Shown here piece by piece: positions 36,178-45,575 of a stretch of 64,000 nucleotides of DNA. The stretch spans positions 29,438-93,437 of the forward strand of contig CAISTS010000011.1 of the NCBI GenBank assembly GCA_903888485.1, written 5' to 3'. The translations under genes and the position numbers were made by a program. Position 1 is the first letter of the stretch. Each line of letters opens with the position of its first letter. The notes beneath the pieces were generated by a model, which saw nothing but the letters and a program-made list of their open reading frames with translations, had not been told where the DNA came from and searched no databases. The stretch is from an uncultured bacterium (GTDB taxonomy: Bacteria; Pseudomonadota; Alphaproteobacteria; Rhodospirillales; Rhodospirillaceae).

Positions 36178-37512
36178 ATGAACACCCGCACTCCCTCCCA
36201 ATCGGTTTTTTGTTTGCTCACGCTTGCTGTCGCGCTGTTGGGCGCGACCGCTTACGCCGCGCAGGAGGCCGCACCGGCGGCAGCTCCTGCCGAGGCTCCG
36301 GCTGCGCCCGCCGATGCGGCCGCGGCGCCTGCGGCCGAGGCGGCGCCCGCGGTTGATCCCTTGGTAGCGCGTGGCGAATACCTGGCGCGCGCCGGCAACT
36401 GCTTCAGCTGTCACACGCGCGAAGGCGGCGAGCCTTATTCGGGCGGCCTTAGCTTCAAGACGCCCTATAGCTTTCTCGGCGAGATTCACTCGACCAACAT
36501 CACGCCCGATCCCGAGACCGGCATCGGTACCTGGACCGAAGAGCAGTTCAAGCGCGCCATGCACGAAGGCATCGCAGCCGACGGCAGCAATCTGCTTCCG
36601 GCGTTCCCGTACACCGCTTTCACGCTGATCACCGACGACGACATCAAGGCGCTTTACGCTTTCCTCAAGACCGTACCGCCCGTGAAGTACGAACCGCCGT
36701 CGAACGGCTGGGCTTTTGCTATCCGCTTTCCGGTGAAATTCTGGAACGCGTTGTTCTTCAAGAAAGGCCGCTTCCAGCCCGACGAAAAGCAGAGCGCCGA
36801 GTGGAACCGCGGTGCGTATCTCGTCGAGGGCCTCGGTCACTGCAGCGCCTGCCACACGCCGCGCAATCTCTTGCTCGCCGAAAAGACCGACCAGAAGTAC
36901 GCCGGCGGTCTGCAAGAAGACCACGTCGGCGACGGCAAGACGCGCACCTGGTTCGCGGTCAATTTGACGCCGTCCCCGGTCGGCCTCGGCACCTGGCCGG
37001 AAGCGCAGATCCAGCGCTATCTCAAGACCGGTCACAGCACCAAGGCCGGCATCTTCGGGCCCATGAACGAAGTTGTCATCAACAGCCTGCAGCACCTCAC
37101 CACCGAAGACACCAAGGCCATGGCGGTGTACCTGAAGAGCCTGCCGCCGATCGACGATGTGCCGAAGCAGACTATCTCCGACGAGCAGAAGGCCGCAGGC
37201 GCCGCGCTCTACAAGAAGCACTGCGACGAATGCCATCTAGATTCCGGCCGGGGCGCTTTCCTGAAGGCGCCGCCCGTCGCCGGCAGCGCCATCGTGCAGG
37301 GCCGGGACGCGGCCTCGCTGATCAACGTCACGCTCTACGGCGCCAAGGTCGGCAAAGGCGGGCCCACGCCGTTCGGTGCGTGGGAAGACATGCCGTCCTT
37401 CGCCACCAAGATGACCGACGCCGAGATCGCGACGCTCTCGAACTTCCTGCGCACCAATTGGGACAACAAGGGCGGCCCGGTTACGGCCGCCGACGTCGCC
37501 AAACAGCGCTAG
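36178..37512 (+). CDS. Triheme cytochrome c, dehydrogenase-subunit type
   Basis: A 444-residue exported protein with three CxxCH heme sites: Cys75-His79, Cys222-His226 and Cys349-His353. A signal peptide is followed by an Ala/Pro-rich linker (about 30-60) before the first heme domain. Three successive cytochrome c folds of this type resemble the cytochrome subunit of membrane alcohol, gluconate or sorbitol dehydrogenases, which pass electrons to ubiquinone. No flavin or PQQ dehydrogenase partner is adjacent, so the electron donor is unknown. Confidence 0.88.
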   Translation: MNTRTPSQSVFCLLTLAVALLGATAYAAQEAAPAAAPAEAPAAPADAAAAPAAEAAPAVDPLVARGEYLARAGNCFSCHTREGGEPYSGGLSFKTPYSFLGEIHSTNITPDPETGIGTWTEEQFKRAMHEGIAADGSNLLPAFPYTAFTLITDDDIKALYAFLKTVPPVKYEPPSNGWAFAIRFPVKFWNALFFKKGRFQPDEKQSAEWNRGAYLVEGLGHCSACHTPRNLLLAEKTDQKYAGGLQEDHVGDGKTRTWFAVNLTPSPVGLGTWPEAQIQRYLKTGHSTKAGIFGPMNEVVINSLQHLTTEDTKAMAVYLKSLPPIDDVPKQTISDEQKAAGAALYKKHCDECHLDSGRGAFLKAPPVAGSAIVQGRDAASLINVTLYGAKVGKGGPTPFGAWEDMPSFATKMTDAEIATLSNFLRTNWDNKGGPVTAADVAKQR

Positions 37513-37540
37513 AGCAGCACACAGCACGCCAAGAGTTGGT

Positions 37541-37590
37541 TTTCGCCGCCGAACCCGGCATAAAGGCTGGGCGGCGGCGAAATCTTTTTT
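37541..37590 (+). terminator. Intrinsic terminator after the triheme cytochrome
   Basis: TTTCGCCGCC (37541-37550) pairs perfectly with GGCGGCGAAA (37573-37582), followed by TCTTTTTT. The loop of 22 bases can fold further. Confidence 0.88.
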
Positions 37591-37613
37591 GGGGACCGCC
37601 GCGCGGGGCCCAC

Positions 37614-38450
37614 ATGCTCAAGACTACGCTGACATACCTCACGCCGTTCGCGCTGACGCTCGTCGTCGCGGGCGCCATCCGCATGTTCGGCGGACCCGAG
37701 CGCGGCGCGCGCGCGGCCGGCGTGGCGGTAATGACCAGTTTCGCGCTGACGTGGGTGATTTTCGTGCGCCCCGGCTGGACGCCCGTGAGCGATTTCACGC
37801 GCATCGGCCACATCGGCCTTGGCGCGACCGTTGTCGGCTTCGCGCTCGATCTGCTCGCGCCGAAGCGCTTCTGGGCCGCCGCCGCCGCCGCCATCGTTTT
37901 GCTCGTCTGCGCCTCCGGCAGCGTCACCGGCAAAATTGCATTGCCCTCTGAAATTGGATTAGCGGGGTGGACGGGCACTGTGCTCCTGGCCCTTGCTGCC
38001 TTCCTGATCCTTGCGCGGCTTGACGCATTGAAGGTCCGGGGCATGACGGCAGCGCTTCTCATCACGGTGGCGCTGATCGGCGTTGCGGCCATGGCGAGCG
38101 TCGTGGGCGACCCGCGCCTCGCCAGTACGGGTCTGATCCTTGCCAGCGCCATGTTCGCCTATGGCCTCTTGCAAGCCGTCTTTGGCCTACCGCTGGGCGA
38201 CAGTATTCTGCTGGGCGCGGGGACCACGCTTTTTGCGCTGGCCTGGGGCCTGGGTCATGGCCACCCAGAAGCGCGCCTCGCCTTGCTTCTTCTACCTCTG
38301 ATTTTCTTCGCCGAGGGCACCGCTAATCGCGTACCCCTGCCGCAGGCGCGTATCAGCGCTTTTCTCTATCCCCTCGTGCTGGCGGGGCTCGCCGCGCTGC
38401 CCGTGGCTTTGGCGGTGCTGGTGGTCATGGTAACGGCGGGACCCCATTGA
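37614..38450 (+). CDS. Polytopic membrane protein of unknown function
   Basis: This 278-residue protein has eight or nine hydrophobic helices and short loops. I recognise no motif; charged residues are few (PERGARAAG after the first helix, ILARLDALKVRG mid-protein). ATG 37614 is the first good start after a terminator, with the hydrophobic helix beginning at residue 4. It may be its own transcription unit or joined with the LysM gene 146 bases downstream. No function is proposed. Confidence 0.6.
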   Translation: MLKTTLTYLTPFALTLVVAGAIRMFGGPERGARAAGVAVMTSFALTWVIFVRPGWTPVSDFTRIGHIGLGATVVGFALDLLAPKRFWAAAAAAIVLLVCASGSVTGKIALPSEIGLAGWTGTVLLALAAFLILARLDALKVRGMTAALLITVALIGVAAMASVVGDPRLASTGLILASAMFAYGLLQAVFGLPLGDSILLGAGTTLFALAWGLGHGHPEARLALLLLPLIFFAEGTANRVPLPQARISAFLYPLVLAGLAALPVALAVLVVMVTAGPH

Positions 38451-38596
38451 TCACACAGGGCCACGGCCTTATTTCTGCCTATCATTTCAGCCAGTTTGGT
38501 TGCATAGCCGCGCCTAATTGCGTAAACCTGATATCAACAACCGGTACTTATACGTAATTTTCTAACCCAACCGTTCAACCACGCACGAAAGAGCCC

Positions 38597-39517
38597 GTGA
38601 ATCGTCCGCTCATAGTCGCAATCGTCGGTGTGCTGATTGTCGCCGGCGCTCTGGTTCTGAACTACACGCTGCAAGGCCCAGGCATGGGCGGCGGCCGTCC
38701 CGTTGCGGTCGTAACCGGCCCCGGCGCCCCCAGCTTTGACGTCGTGCGCATCGACCCCAAGGGCAACATGGTCATGGCCGGCCGTGCCCAGCCCGGCGCG
38801 ACCGTCATCATCCTCGACGGCGACAAGGAAATTGGGCGCGTCACCGCCGACAACCGCGGCGAGTGGGTGTTCCTGCCCACGGCGCCCGTTTCTCCCGGCA
38901 CACGCCAGTTCTCGCTCAAGGCGCCCGGTCCGGACGGCAAGGAACTCTCGTCGCAAAACGTCGTGGTCATGTCGGTACCTGAACGCGACGGCCAGATCCT
39001 GATCGTCGAGCAATCGCGCGCTGGCGGGCGCACCCGCGTTCTCCAGGGGCCCAATGCACCGGGCTCGGGCACGCTGACGGTCGAAGCGGTGGACTACGCC
39101 GCCGACGGCACCTTTGCGTTGTCCGGCAAGGCCGATCCCGGCAGCACCATCCAGGTCTATCTCGACAACGAATTCATCGGCCGCGGCACCGCCGGCGACA
39201 AGGGCACCTGGGAAGTCGAGCCGCAAAAGAAGGCCGCCGCCGGCAAGCACAGCCTGCGCGTCGATCAGCTCGGACTCAACAACAATGTCATCGCCCGCCT
39301 GGAAGTGCCGTTCACGCTCGATCCGGCCCAGGCCAACATGGCGCCCGGCGCGGTGACTATCGTGCGCGGCAACAGCCTGTGGCGCATCGCGCGGCGCACC
39401 TACGGCGAAGGCACCATGTATACGCTGATCTTCGAAGCCAACCGCGAGCAGATCAAGGACGCCAACCTGATCTACCCCGGCCAAGTCTTCAATCTGCCGC
39501 CCAAAAACCGGCCCTAA
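38597..39517 (+). CDS. LysM-domain envelope protein with Ig-like repeats
   Basis: A 306-residue protein. One N-terminal membrane anchor (about 4-24) is followed by two beta-sandwich repeats of bacterial Ig type (about 50-125 and 150-235, sharing MAGRAQPGATVIILDGDKE and LSGKADPGSTIQVYLDNE). A C-terminal LysM domain (about 252-302, GNSLWRIARRTYGEGTMY, NLIYPGQVFNLP) binds peptidoglycan. GTG 38597 is the start. It probably acts on or anchors to the cell wall. Confidence 0.85.
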   Translation: MNRPLIVAIVGVLIVAGALVLNYTLQGPGMGGGRPVAVVTGPGAPSFDVVRIDPKGNMVMAGRAQPGATVIILDGDKEIGRVTADNRGEWVFLPTAPVSPGTRQFSLKAPGPDGKELSSQNVVVMSVPERDGQILIVEQSRAGGRTRVLQGPNAPGSGTLTVEAVDYAADGTFALSGKADPGSTIQVYLDNEFIGRGTAGDKGTWEVEPQKKAAAGKHSLRVDQLGLNNNVIARLEVPFTLDPAQANMAPGAVTIVRGNSLWRIARRTYGEGTMYTLIFEANREQIKDANLIYPGQVFNLPPKNRP

Positions 39518-39543
39518 AGTCTCTCATTTCTTCACGGGACGAC

Positions 39544-39577
39544 CGCGCGCCTTTATGGCGCGGGACGCTGATTTTTT
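39544..39577 (+). terminator. Possible terminator after the LysM gene
   Basis: CGCGCC (39546-39551) pairs with GGCGCG (39557-39562) across TTTAT; six T lie nine bases further on. The gap to the T run makes it only moderately convincing. Confidence 0.4.
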
Positions 39578-39628
39578 CCCCTGGCAGTGTTAGAACTGCT
39601 CTAGAGCAGACAGGGAAGGACGAACGAC

Positions 39629-40366
39629 GTGGCGACGCCTGACAACAAGACCGGTGACATGAAATCGGCCCAGATCACCTGGCGCGACTACCTCCTGCCG
39701 CCGTTGCACCCGGAGGGCCCCGGCTTCGTCGCCGTGTTCGCCCTGGTGGCCCTCATCCTTTACTGGATTTGGACGCCTCTTGGCCTCGTCGGGCTCGCCC
39801 TGACCATCTGGTGCTTCTACTTCTTCCGCGATCCCGATCGCATCACCCCGGTCCGACCCGGCCTGGTGGTCAGCCCCGCCGACGGCACCGTGCAGTTGAT
39901 CGGCCCGGCCGCGCCGCCGCTCGAACTTGGCATGGGCACGGAACCCTTGATGCGCGTCAGCGTTTTCATGAGTGTGTTCGACTGTCACGTGAACCGTGCT
40001 CCCGTCGCTGGCGCGATCATCAAGGACGAATACACGCCTGGGAAGTTCATCAATGCGACCATGGATAAAGCCAGTGAAGACAACGAGCGCCAATCGCTCG
40101 TCATCCGCACGCCCGAAGGCAAGGACTTCGCGGTGGTGCAGATCGCGGGCCTCGTCGCGCGGCGCATCCGTTGCGATGTGCGCGAAGGCCAGCACGTGCT
40201 GACCGGACAGCGCTTCGGCATGATCCGTTTTGGGAGCCGCCTGGACGTCTACCTTCCCAAAGGCGTCGCGCCGCTGGTGTCGGTGGGCCAGAAAGCCGTG
40301 GCGGGCGAGACCGTGCTCGCCGACATGCAATCCACCGAACCCATGCGCGAAGGCGAGGTTCGATGA
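39629..40366 (+). CDS. psd: Phosphatidylserine decarboxylase
   Basis: A 245-residue proenzyme that makes phosphatidylethanolamine. Two hydrophobic segments near 32-66 anchor it. FRDPDR and [13 protein letters not shown] are family motifs, and Gly202-Ser203 in [11 protein letters not shown] is the self-cleavage site that forms the pyruvoyl group. The length matches the short bacterial/archaeal type. The start is GTG 39629 with GGGAAGGA upstream. Its stop overlaps pssA as ATGA, so the two successive steps are coupled. Confidence 0.95.
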   Translation: MATPDNKTGDMKSAQITWRDYLLPPLHPEGPGFVAVFALVALILYWIWTPLGLVGLALTIWCFYFFRDPDRITPVRPGLVVSPADGTVQLIGPAAPPLELGMGTEPLMRVSVFMSVFDCHVNRAPVAGAIIKDEYTPGKFINATMDKASEDNERQSLVIRTPEGKDFAVVQIAGLVARRIRCDVREGQHVLTGQRFGMIRFGSRLDVYLPKGVAPLVSVGQKAVAGETVLADMQSTEPMREGEVR

Positions 40367-41238
40367 ACGACGACACCCGCCCGCTCGGCAACGGTAACGG
40401 CGAAGGCGAGGACGACGTCCTCACGCCGCCGCGCCGGCGCCGGTTGGGCGGTGCGATGCGCGGCGCGGCGCGCCAGCGCCTGCAGAGCCTGTCGTTCAAC
40501 CGCATCTTCCCCAATATGATCACGCTGCTGGCCATGTGCGCCGGGCTCACGGCCATCCGCTATGGCCTGACCGAGCAGTGGGACCGCGCCGCCGCGGCCC
40601 TGGTGATCGCCGCCATGCTCGACGGCGTCGATGGGCGCGTCGCGCGCATGTTGCGCGGAACCAGCAAGTTCGGCGCCGAACTCGACTCGCTTGCCGATGC
40701 CGTGAGCTTCGGCGTTGCGCCGGCCATGGTGATGTATGTCTGGGTGATGAACGGCGCGGCTGGCATCGGCTGGGCGCTGTGCCTCTTGCATGCCGTGTGC
40801 GCGGTGCTGCGTCTTGCGCGCTTCAACACCATGATCGGCACCGATCTGCCGTCCTGGGCGCACAACTACTTCACCGGCGTGCCGTCGCCGGGCGGCGCAG
40901 GGATCGCCATCCTGCCGCTCATCGCCTGGCTTTATACCGGCTCCGAGGTGTTCACCTCGCCGGTGCTGGTGGGTGCGTTCCTGCTCGCCTCATCGACGTT
41001 GATGGTCAGCAGTGTGCCGGTCTATTCGGGCAAGCATATGCGCGTGAAGCCACAACTCGTGCTTTTCATGATGATCGCCATCGGCGCCTTCGCCGCCTTC
41101 CTGGTCACCGACCCCTGGGCGACGCTGACTTTCGTCGGCGTGGCCTATATCGTCAGCATCCCGTTCAGCGCCCTGTCCTTCCACCGCCTGCGCAAGCGCG
41201 CGGCGGCTGAAACGCCGGTGACGCCCGCACCGCAGTAG
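40363..41238 (+). CDS. pssA: CDP-diacylglycerol-serine O-phosphatidyltransferase
   Basis: A 291-residue membrane enzyme that makes phosphatidylserine, the substrate of the upstream decarboxylase. The CDP-alcohol phosphotransferase signature DG-x2-AR-x8-G-x3-D-x3-D is complete (Asp90 to Asp112). About eight membrane helices follow a charged N-terminus. ATG 40363 overlaps the psd stop by four bases. A bidirectional terminator follows. Confidence 0.95.
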   Translation: MNDDTRPLGNGNGEGEDDVLTPPRRRRLGGAMRGAARQRLQSLSFNRIFPNMITLLAMCAGLTAIRYGLTEQWDRAAAALVIAAMLDGVDGRVARMLRGTSKFGAELDSLADAVSFGVAPAMVMYVWVMNGAAGIGWALCLLHAVCAVLRLARFNTMIGTDLPSWAHNYFTGVPSPGGAGIAILPLIAWLYTGSEVFTSPVLVGAFLLASSTLMVSSVPVYSGKHMRVKPQLVLFMMIAIGAFAAFLVTDPWATLTFVGVAYIVSIPFSALSFHRLRKRAAAETPVTPAPQ

Positions 41239-41249
41239 ACCCGAATGCC

Positions 41250-41294
41250 AAAAAAGAAAACGCCCCGGCTGCTGATGCAGTCCGGGGCGTTTTT
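41250..41294. terminator. Bidirectional terminator between pssA and the RND operon
   Basis: AAACGCCCCGG (41258-41268) pairs perfectly with CCGGGGCGTTT (41282-41292). An A run flanks one side and a T run the other, so it can end transcription from both convergent genes. Confidence 0.93.
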
Positions 41295-41312
41295 GTTAGG
41301 GGTTGCGGCGCT

Positions 41313-44300
41313 TTAGTCCGCCGGCTGCATCACCGGCTCGGGCGCCGCGGCTTTGTGTTCGCCGGCCAGCAACAGGTACACCGCCGGCACCACGAAGATC
41401 GTGAACAGCGTACCAATCGCAATGCCGGTGGCGATGACGAGGCCGATGGAGAAACGCGCGGCGGCGCCGGGGCCGCTCGCGAACACCAGCGGGAACACGC
41501 CGAACACCATGGCCGCCGTGGTCATCAGGATGGGGCGCAGGCGAATGCTGGCCGCTTCCTCAATGGCCTCAAGCTTGTTCTTGCCACGGGCCTGGGCTTC
41601 GTTGGCGAACTCGACCAAGAGGATGCCGTGTTTGCTGATGAGGCCCATCAGCGTCACGAGACCCACCTGGGTGTAGATGTTGATGGTCGCGCCGCCGATG
41701 CCGACGTTGATGAAGATCAAGGCGCCGGCGATCGACATGGGCACCGAGACCAAGATGATGATGGGGTCGCGGAAGCTCTCGAACAGCGCGGCGAGGGCGA
41801 GGTAGATGACGATGAGCGCGAAGCCGAAGGTCAGCACGAAGCCGCTCGATTCCTGGATGTACTGACGCGCCGGCCCGCCGTAATCGATGAAGTAACCCGT
41901 GGGCAACGTGCGCGCGGCCAGGTCGTTGAGGTAGTCGAGGGAATCGCCCAGCGTCACGCCCGGCATCTGGACGCCGCCGATGGTCGCCGCCGCCAGCTGC
42001 TGGAAGTGGTTGAGCGACTCCGGCGTGGTCTTGGTCGACATCGTGGCGATGGTGGACAGCGGCACGGTGCCGCCGTCCGGCGTGCGGATGTGATAGTCGA
42101 GCAGCTGCTCGGAGTTCAGGCGCGAGGACTGCTGCACCTGCGGAATGACTTTGTACGAGCGGCCCTCGATGCTGAAGTAGTTGATGAAGCCGCCGCCCAG
42201 CATGGCCGACATGGCGTTGCCGACATCGGCCATGGTCAGGCCCAACTGCGCCGCCTTGTCGCGGTCGATGTCGATATTGGTCTGCGGACGGGTGATCTTG
42301 AGGTCCGAGGAGAGGAACATGAACATCCCGCTCTTCAGCGCCTCGGTCAGGAAGGCATTGGCCACGTCGTTGAGCTGTGCATAGGACTGCGTCGTGCCGA
42401 TGGAGAACTGCACCGGCAGGCCCATGGCGCCGGGCAGGGAGGGCGGCGCGAACACCACTAGCTGCAGACCGGGGATGGTGTTGTAGTCCCGCTGCAGTTC
42501 CGCCTGCACGGCTGCTTGCGGCTTGTCGCGGTTCTCCCAGGTCTTGAGGATGTGCCCCGCGAGTGTCTGGCCGGGGAATTGGATCTGGAACGTCGCATCG
42601 ATCTCCGGATGCTTTTTCACCACATCGAGCATCTGCTGACCGTAGAGCAGGCGCTGCTCGAGGGTGGCGTTGGTCGCCGGTGTGCCGAAGCCGATGAGGA
42701 AGCCTTCATCCTCTACCGGCGCAAGCTCGCTCTGGGAGCCGGTGTAGAGGAAGTAGATGCTGGCCAGGATGATGCCCGCGAACACCAGCGTCACGGAAAT
42801 GGTGCCCAGGCTTGCGCGCAACAGGCGCATGTAGGTGTGGTGCGCGCGTTCGTAGACACGGTCGATGCGCGCGATCAGGTTGGTTTCCCAGCTTGAGCTC
42901 GTGTCGCCGTGCGGGCGCAACAGCCGCGCGCACATCATCGGCGACAGGGTAAGTGCGACGACCGCCGAGATGGTCACCGCGCCCACCAGCGTCATGGCGA
43001 ATTCCTTGAACAACGTGCCGGTCAGGCCCCCCTGGAAGCCCACGGGTACGTAGACCGCCACCAGGACCACGGTCATGGCGATGATCGGCCCGCCCAGCTC
43101 GCGTGCGGCCAGGACCGAGGCGTCGAAGGGTTTCATGCCCTCCTCGATGTGGCGGCTGACGTTCTCGACCACAATGATGGCGTCGTCGACCACAAGGCCG
43201 ATGGCGAGCACCAGGGCGAGCAGGGTGAGCAGGTTGATGGTGAACCCAAGCAGCAGCATGATGCCGAAAGTGCCCACCAGCGACAGCGGGATGGCGACGA
43301 CCGGGATCAGCACGGCGCGGGGGCTGCCCATGAAGGCGAACACCACGAGCGTGACGATGATCAGCGCTTCGCCGAGGGTGAAGATCACCTCGCGGATGGA
43401 CTCCTGGACGAACAGCGACGTGTCGTAGGCGATGTATCCGTCAAGACCCGCCGGCAGCTGGGCCTGGATCTCGGGGAAAACGCGGCGCACGCCCGCGACG
43501 ACGTCGAGCAGGTTGGCGCCTGGAGCGATATTGATGCCGACGCCGACGGTCTGTTTGCCGTTGAAATGGAAGGCGGTTTCGTAGTCTTCGGCGCCGAGCG
43601 TGACCTTGGCCACGTCCTTCAAGCGCACGATGGCGTCGCCAACGTGTTTGATGGCGAGGTTCTCGAACTCTTCCACCGTGTGCACGCCGGTCGAAGCCGT
43701 GAGCGTCGTCTGCACCATCTGGCCGCGAGTATTGCCGATGCCCGAGATGTAGTCGTTCTGCACCAGCTTATCGCGCACGTCGGCGGCCGTAAGGCCCACG
43801 GCGGCGAGCTTGGCGGGATCGAGCCATGCGCGTAGCGCGAAGTTCTGTGCGCCCAGCAGTTCGGCGTTCTGCACGCCTTCCACGGCTTGCAGCTTCGGCT
43901 GCACCACGCGCACGAGATAGTCGGTGATCTTGTTCTCAGCCAGCACGGCGCTCGAGAAGCCGATGTACATGGACGCGGTGCCGAGGCCCGCGCTGACGGC
44001 CATGATGGGCTGCTGCGATTGCGGGGGCAGGCTGTTGAGCGCGGCGCTGACCTTGGTGTTGATCTCGGTGAGCGCGCGGTTGGAATCGTAGTTGAGGCGC
44101 AGGTTGACGGTGATCGTCGACAGGCTCTGGCGGCTGGTCGAGGTGATGTAGTCGATGCCGTTGGCCTGGGCGATGGCGTTCTCGAGCGGCGTGGTGATGA
44201 AGCCCGCCACCACATCCGGGTCGGCCCCGTAATAGGCGGTGGTGACCGTGATGACGCCGCTTTCGACGCGCGGATACTGCTGCACCGGCAGCGAGCCGAC

Positions 44301-44384
44301 GGCGCGCAGGCCCAGCACCAGGATCGTCAGGCTGACGACCATGGCAAGCACAGGGCGCGTAACGAAAATGTCCGTGAACTTCAT
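41313..44384 (-). CDS. RND efflux pump, inner-membrane permease
   Basis: A 1023-residue HAE1-type RND transporter. It begins MKFTDIFVTRPVLA and has twelve membrane helices in two repeats. The proton-relay segment LVVDDAIIVVENVSRHIEEG in helix 4 carries the paired aspartates. The periplasmic porter and docking domains are full length. It exports drugs, solvents or other toxic compounds in a tripartite pump whose adaptor and outer-membrane channel are encoded upstream in the same operon. Substrate cannot be predicted. Confidence 0.95.
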   Translation of the reverse strand: MKFTDIFVTRPVLAMVVSLTILVLGLRAVGSLPVQQYPRVESGVITVTTAYYGADPDVVAGFITTPLENAIAQANGIDYITSTSRQSLSTITVNLRLNYDSNRALTEINTKVSAALNSLPPQSQQPIMAVSAGLGTASMYIGFSSAVLAENKITDYLVRVVQPKLQAVEGVQNAELLGAQNFALRAWLDPAKLAAVGLTAADVRDKLVQNDYISGIGNTRGQMVQTTLTASTGVHTVEEFENLAIKHVGDAIVRLKDVAKVTLGAEDYETAFHFNGKQTVGVGINIAPGANLLDVVAGVRRVFPEIQAQLPAGLDGYIAYDTSLFVQESIREVIFTLGEALIIVTLVVFAFMGSPRAVLIPVVAIPLSLVGTFGIMLLLGFTINLLTLLALVLAIGLVVDDAIIVVENVSRHIEEGMKPFDASVLAARELGGPIIAMTVVLVAVYVPVGFQGGLTGTLFKEFAMTLVGAVTISAVVALTLSPMMCARLLRPHGDTSSSWETNLIARIDRVYERAHHTYMRLLRASLGTISVTLVFAGIILASIYFLYTGSQSELAPVEDEGFLIGFGTPATNATLEQRLLYGQQMLDVVKKHPEIDATFQIQFPGQTLAGHILKTWENRDKPQAAVQAELQRDYNTIPGLQLVVFAPPSLPGAMGLPVQFSIGTTQSYAQLNDVANAFLTEALKSGMFMFLSSDLKITRPQTNIDIDRDKAAQLGLTMADVGNAMSAMLGGGFINYFSIEGRSYKVIPQVQQSSRLNSEQLLDYHIRTPDGGTVPLSTIATMSTKTTPESLNHFQQLAAATIGGVQMPGVTLGDSLDYLNDLAARTLPTGYFIDYGGPARQYIQESSGFVLTFGFALIVIYLALAALFESFRDPIIILVSVPMSIAGALIFINVGIGGATINIYTQVGLVTLMGLISKHGILLVEFANEAQARGKNKLEAIEEAASIRLRPILMTTAAMVFGVFPLVFASGPGAAARFSIGLVIATGIAIGTLFTIFVVPAVYLLLAGEHKAAAPEPVMQPAD

Positions 44385-44426
44385 GACTGGCTCTTCCGTG
44401 GACTGTGCGAGGCCTACTTATCGACC

Positions 44427-45566
44427 CTATTTATCAATCGGGCGCGGGGCGGGATCGTTGGTCGGCTGCACGGTGTCGTTGATGATCAGCGGCGTGTCGT
44501 TCTGCAGCTTCTGGCCGCCGGCGGTGATGACGCGCTCGCCGGCCTTGATGCCTTCCAGCACAGCCACTTGGTCGCCGCGCGTCGGGCCGGTGACGACGAA
44601 GGTCTGGCGCGCCTTGTACTTCGGGTTCCCCTTGTCGTCCTTGCCGTCTTCCTGTGCGATGTACACCGTATCGCCGTAGGGGTTATAGGTGATCGCGGTC
44701 TGCGGCAGCGTGATGTAGCGCGACGGCGCACCGGCTTCGATATCGACCACCACCGAGGTGCCCGGCAGCAAGCGCTGGTCCTTATTCTGCAGGCTCGCGC
44801 GCACGAGAACGTTGCGGCTGCTCGTCTCGACCTTCGGGTTGATGGCGGTGACCTCGCCGGTCACGCCCACGGCGTCTTCGTTGTCGATCTTCACCACGGT
44901 CTTCTGTCCGACCTTGATGCGATTGACCTGCTGCGGCGGCAAATAGAAGTCCGCGTAGATTGGATCGAGCGCCTGCAGCGTGACGATGGCCGTGCCCGGG
45001 GTCAGGTACTGGCCTTCGTCGACGGTGCGCACGCCGAGCTTACCGGAGAAGGGCGCGCGCAGGATCTTCTTGCTGAGTACGGCGCGCTGCTGCTCGACCG
45101 CGGCGCGTGCGGTCTTGACGTCGGCGGCGGACACATCGAGCGCGGCCTGGCTGATGGCCTTCATATCGAGCTGCTTGCGGTTGCGCTCGAAGGTGGTCGC
45201 GGCCAGCTGCGCCGAGGCTTCCAAGGCTTGCAGGCGCGCGGTCTCGTCCTCGGCGCGCAGGCGCAAGAGGACCTCGCCGGCCTTCACTTCATCACCCGAC
45301 GTGAACAGGATCTCATCGACGATGCCCGGCACTTCCAACGACAGGTCGGCACCCTTGACGGCCTTCAGGCTGCCGACGGCGTTGATCTGCGGCTGCCAAG
45401 GCTCGAGGTTGGCGCGCATGGTCGAGACCGACTGCGGCGGCGTGCCTTGCGAGGCAAAGAAGCGCTTGATCATCACGCCCTTGAAGGCGCCGAAGCCGAA
45501 GACCAGGCCGAGCACCACGCCGGCCGCGGCCAGCATGATCACCATGCGTTTTGCTGTTGTATTCAT
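44427..45566 (-). CDS. RND efflux pump, periplasmic adaptor
   Basis: A 379-residue membrane-fusion protein with an N-terminal anchor (about 8-26). It has lipoyl half-motifs (DLSLEVPGIVDEILFTSGDEV and APFSGKLGVRTVDEGQYLTPG), a coiled-coil hairpin between them and a beta-barrel (YADFYLPPQQVNRIKVGQ). It links the permease to the outer-membrane channel. It lies 42 bases upstream of the permease gene. Confidence 0.94.
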   Translation of the reverse strand: MNTTAKRMVIMLAAAGVVLGLVFGFGAFKGVMIKRFFASQGTPPQSVSTMRANLEPWQPQINAVGSLKAVKGADLSLEVPGIVDEILFTSGDEVKAGEVLLRLRAEDETARLQALEASAQLAATTFERNRKQLDMKAISQAALDVSAADVKTARAAVEQQRAVLSKKILRAPFSGKLGVRTVDEGQYLTPGTAIVTLQALDPIYADFYLPPQQVNRIKVGQKTVVKIDNEDAVGVTGEVTAINPKVETSSRNVLVRASLQNKDQRLLPGTSVVVDIEAGAPSRYITLPQTAITYNPYGDTVYIAQEDGKDDKGNPKYKARQTFVVTGPTRGDQVAVLEGIKAGERVITAGGQKLQNDTPLIINDTVQPTNDPAPRPIDK

Positions 45567-45575
45567 GTGTTGTCC

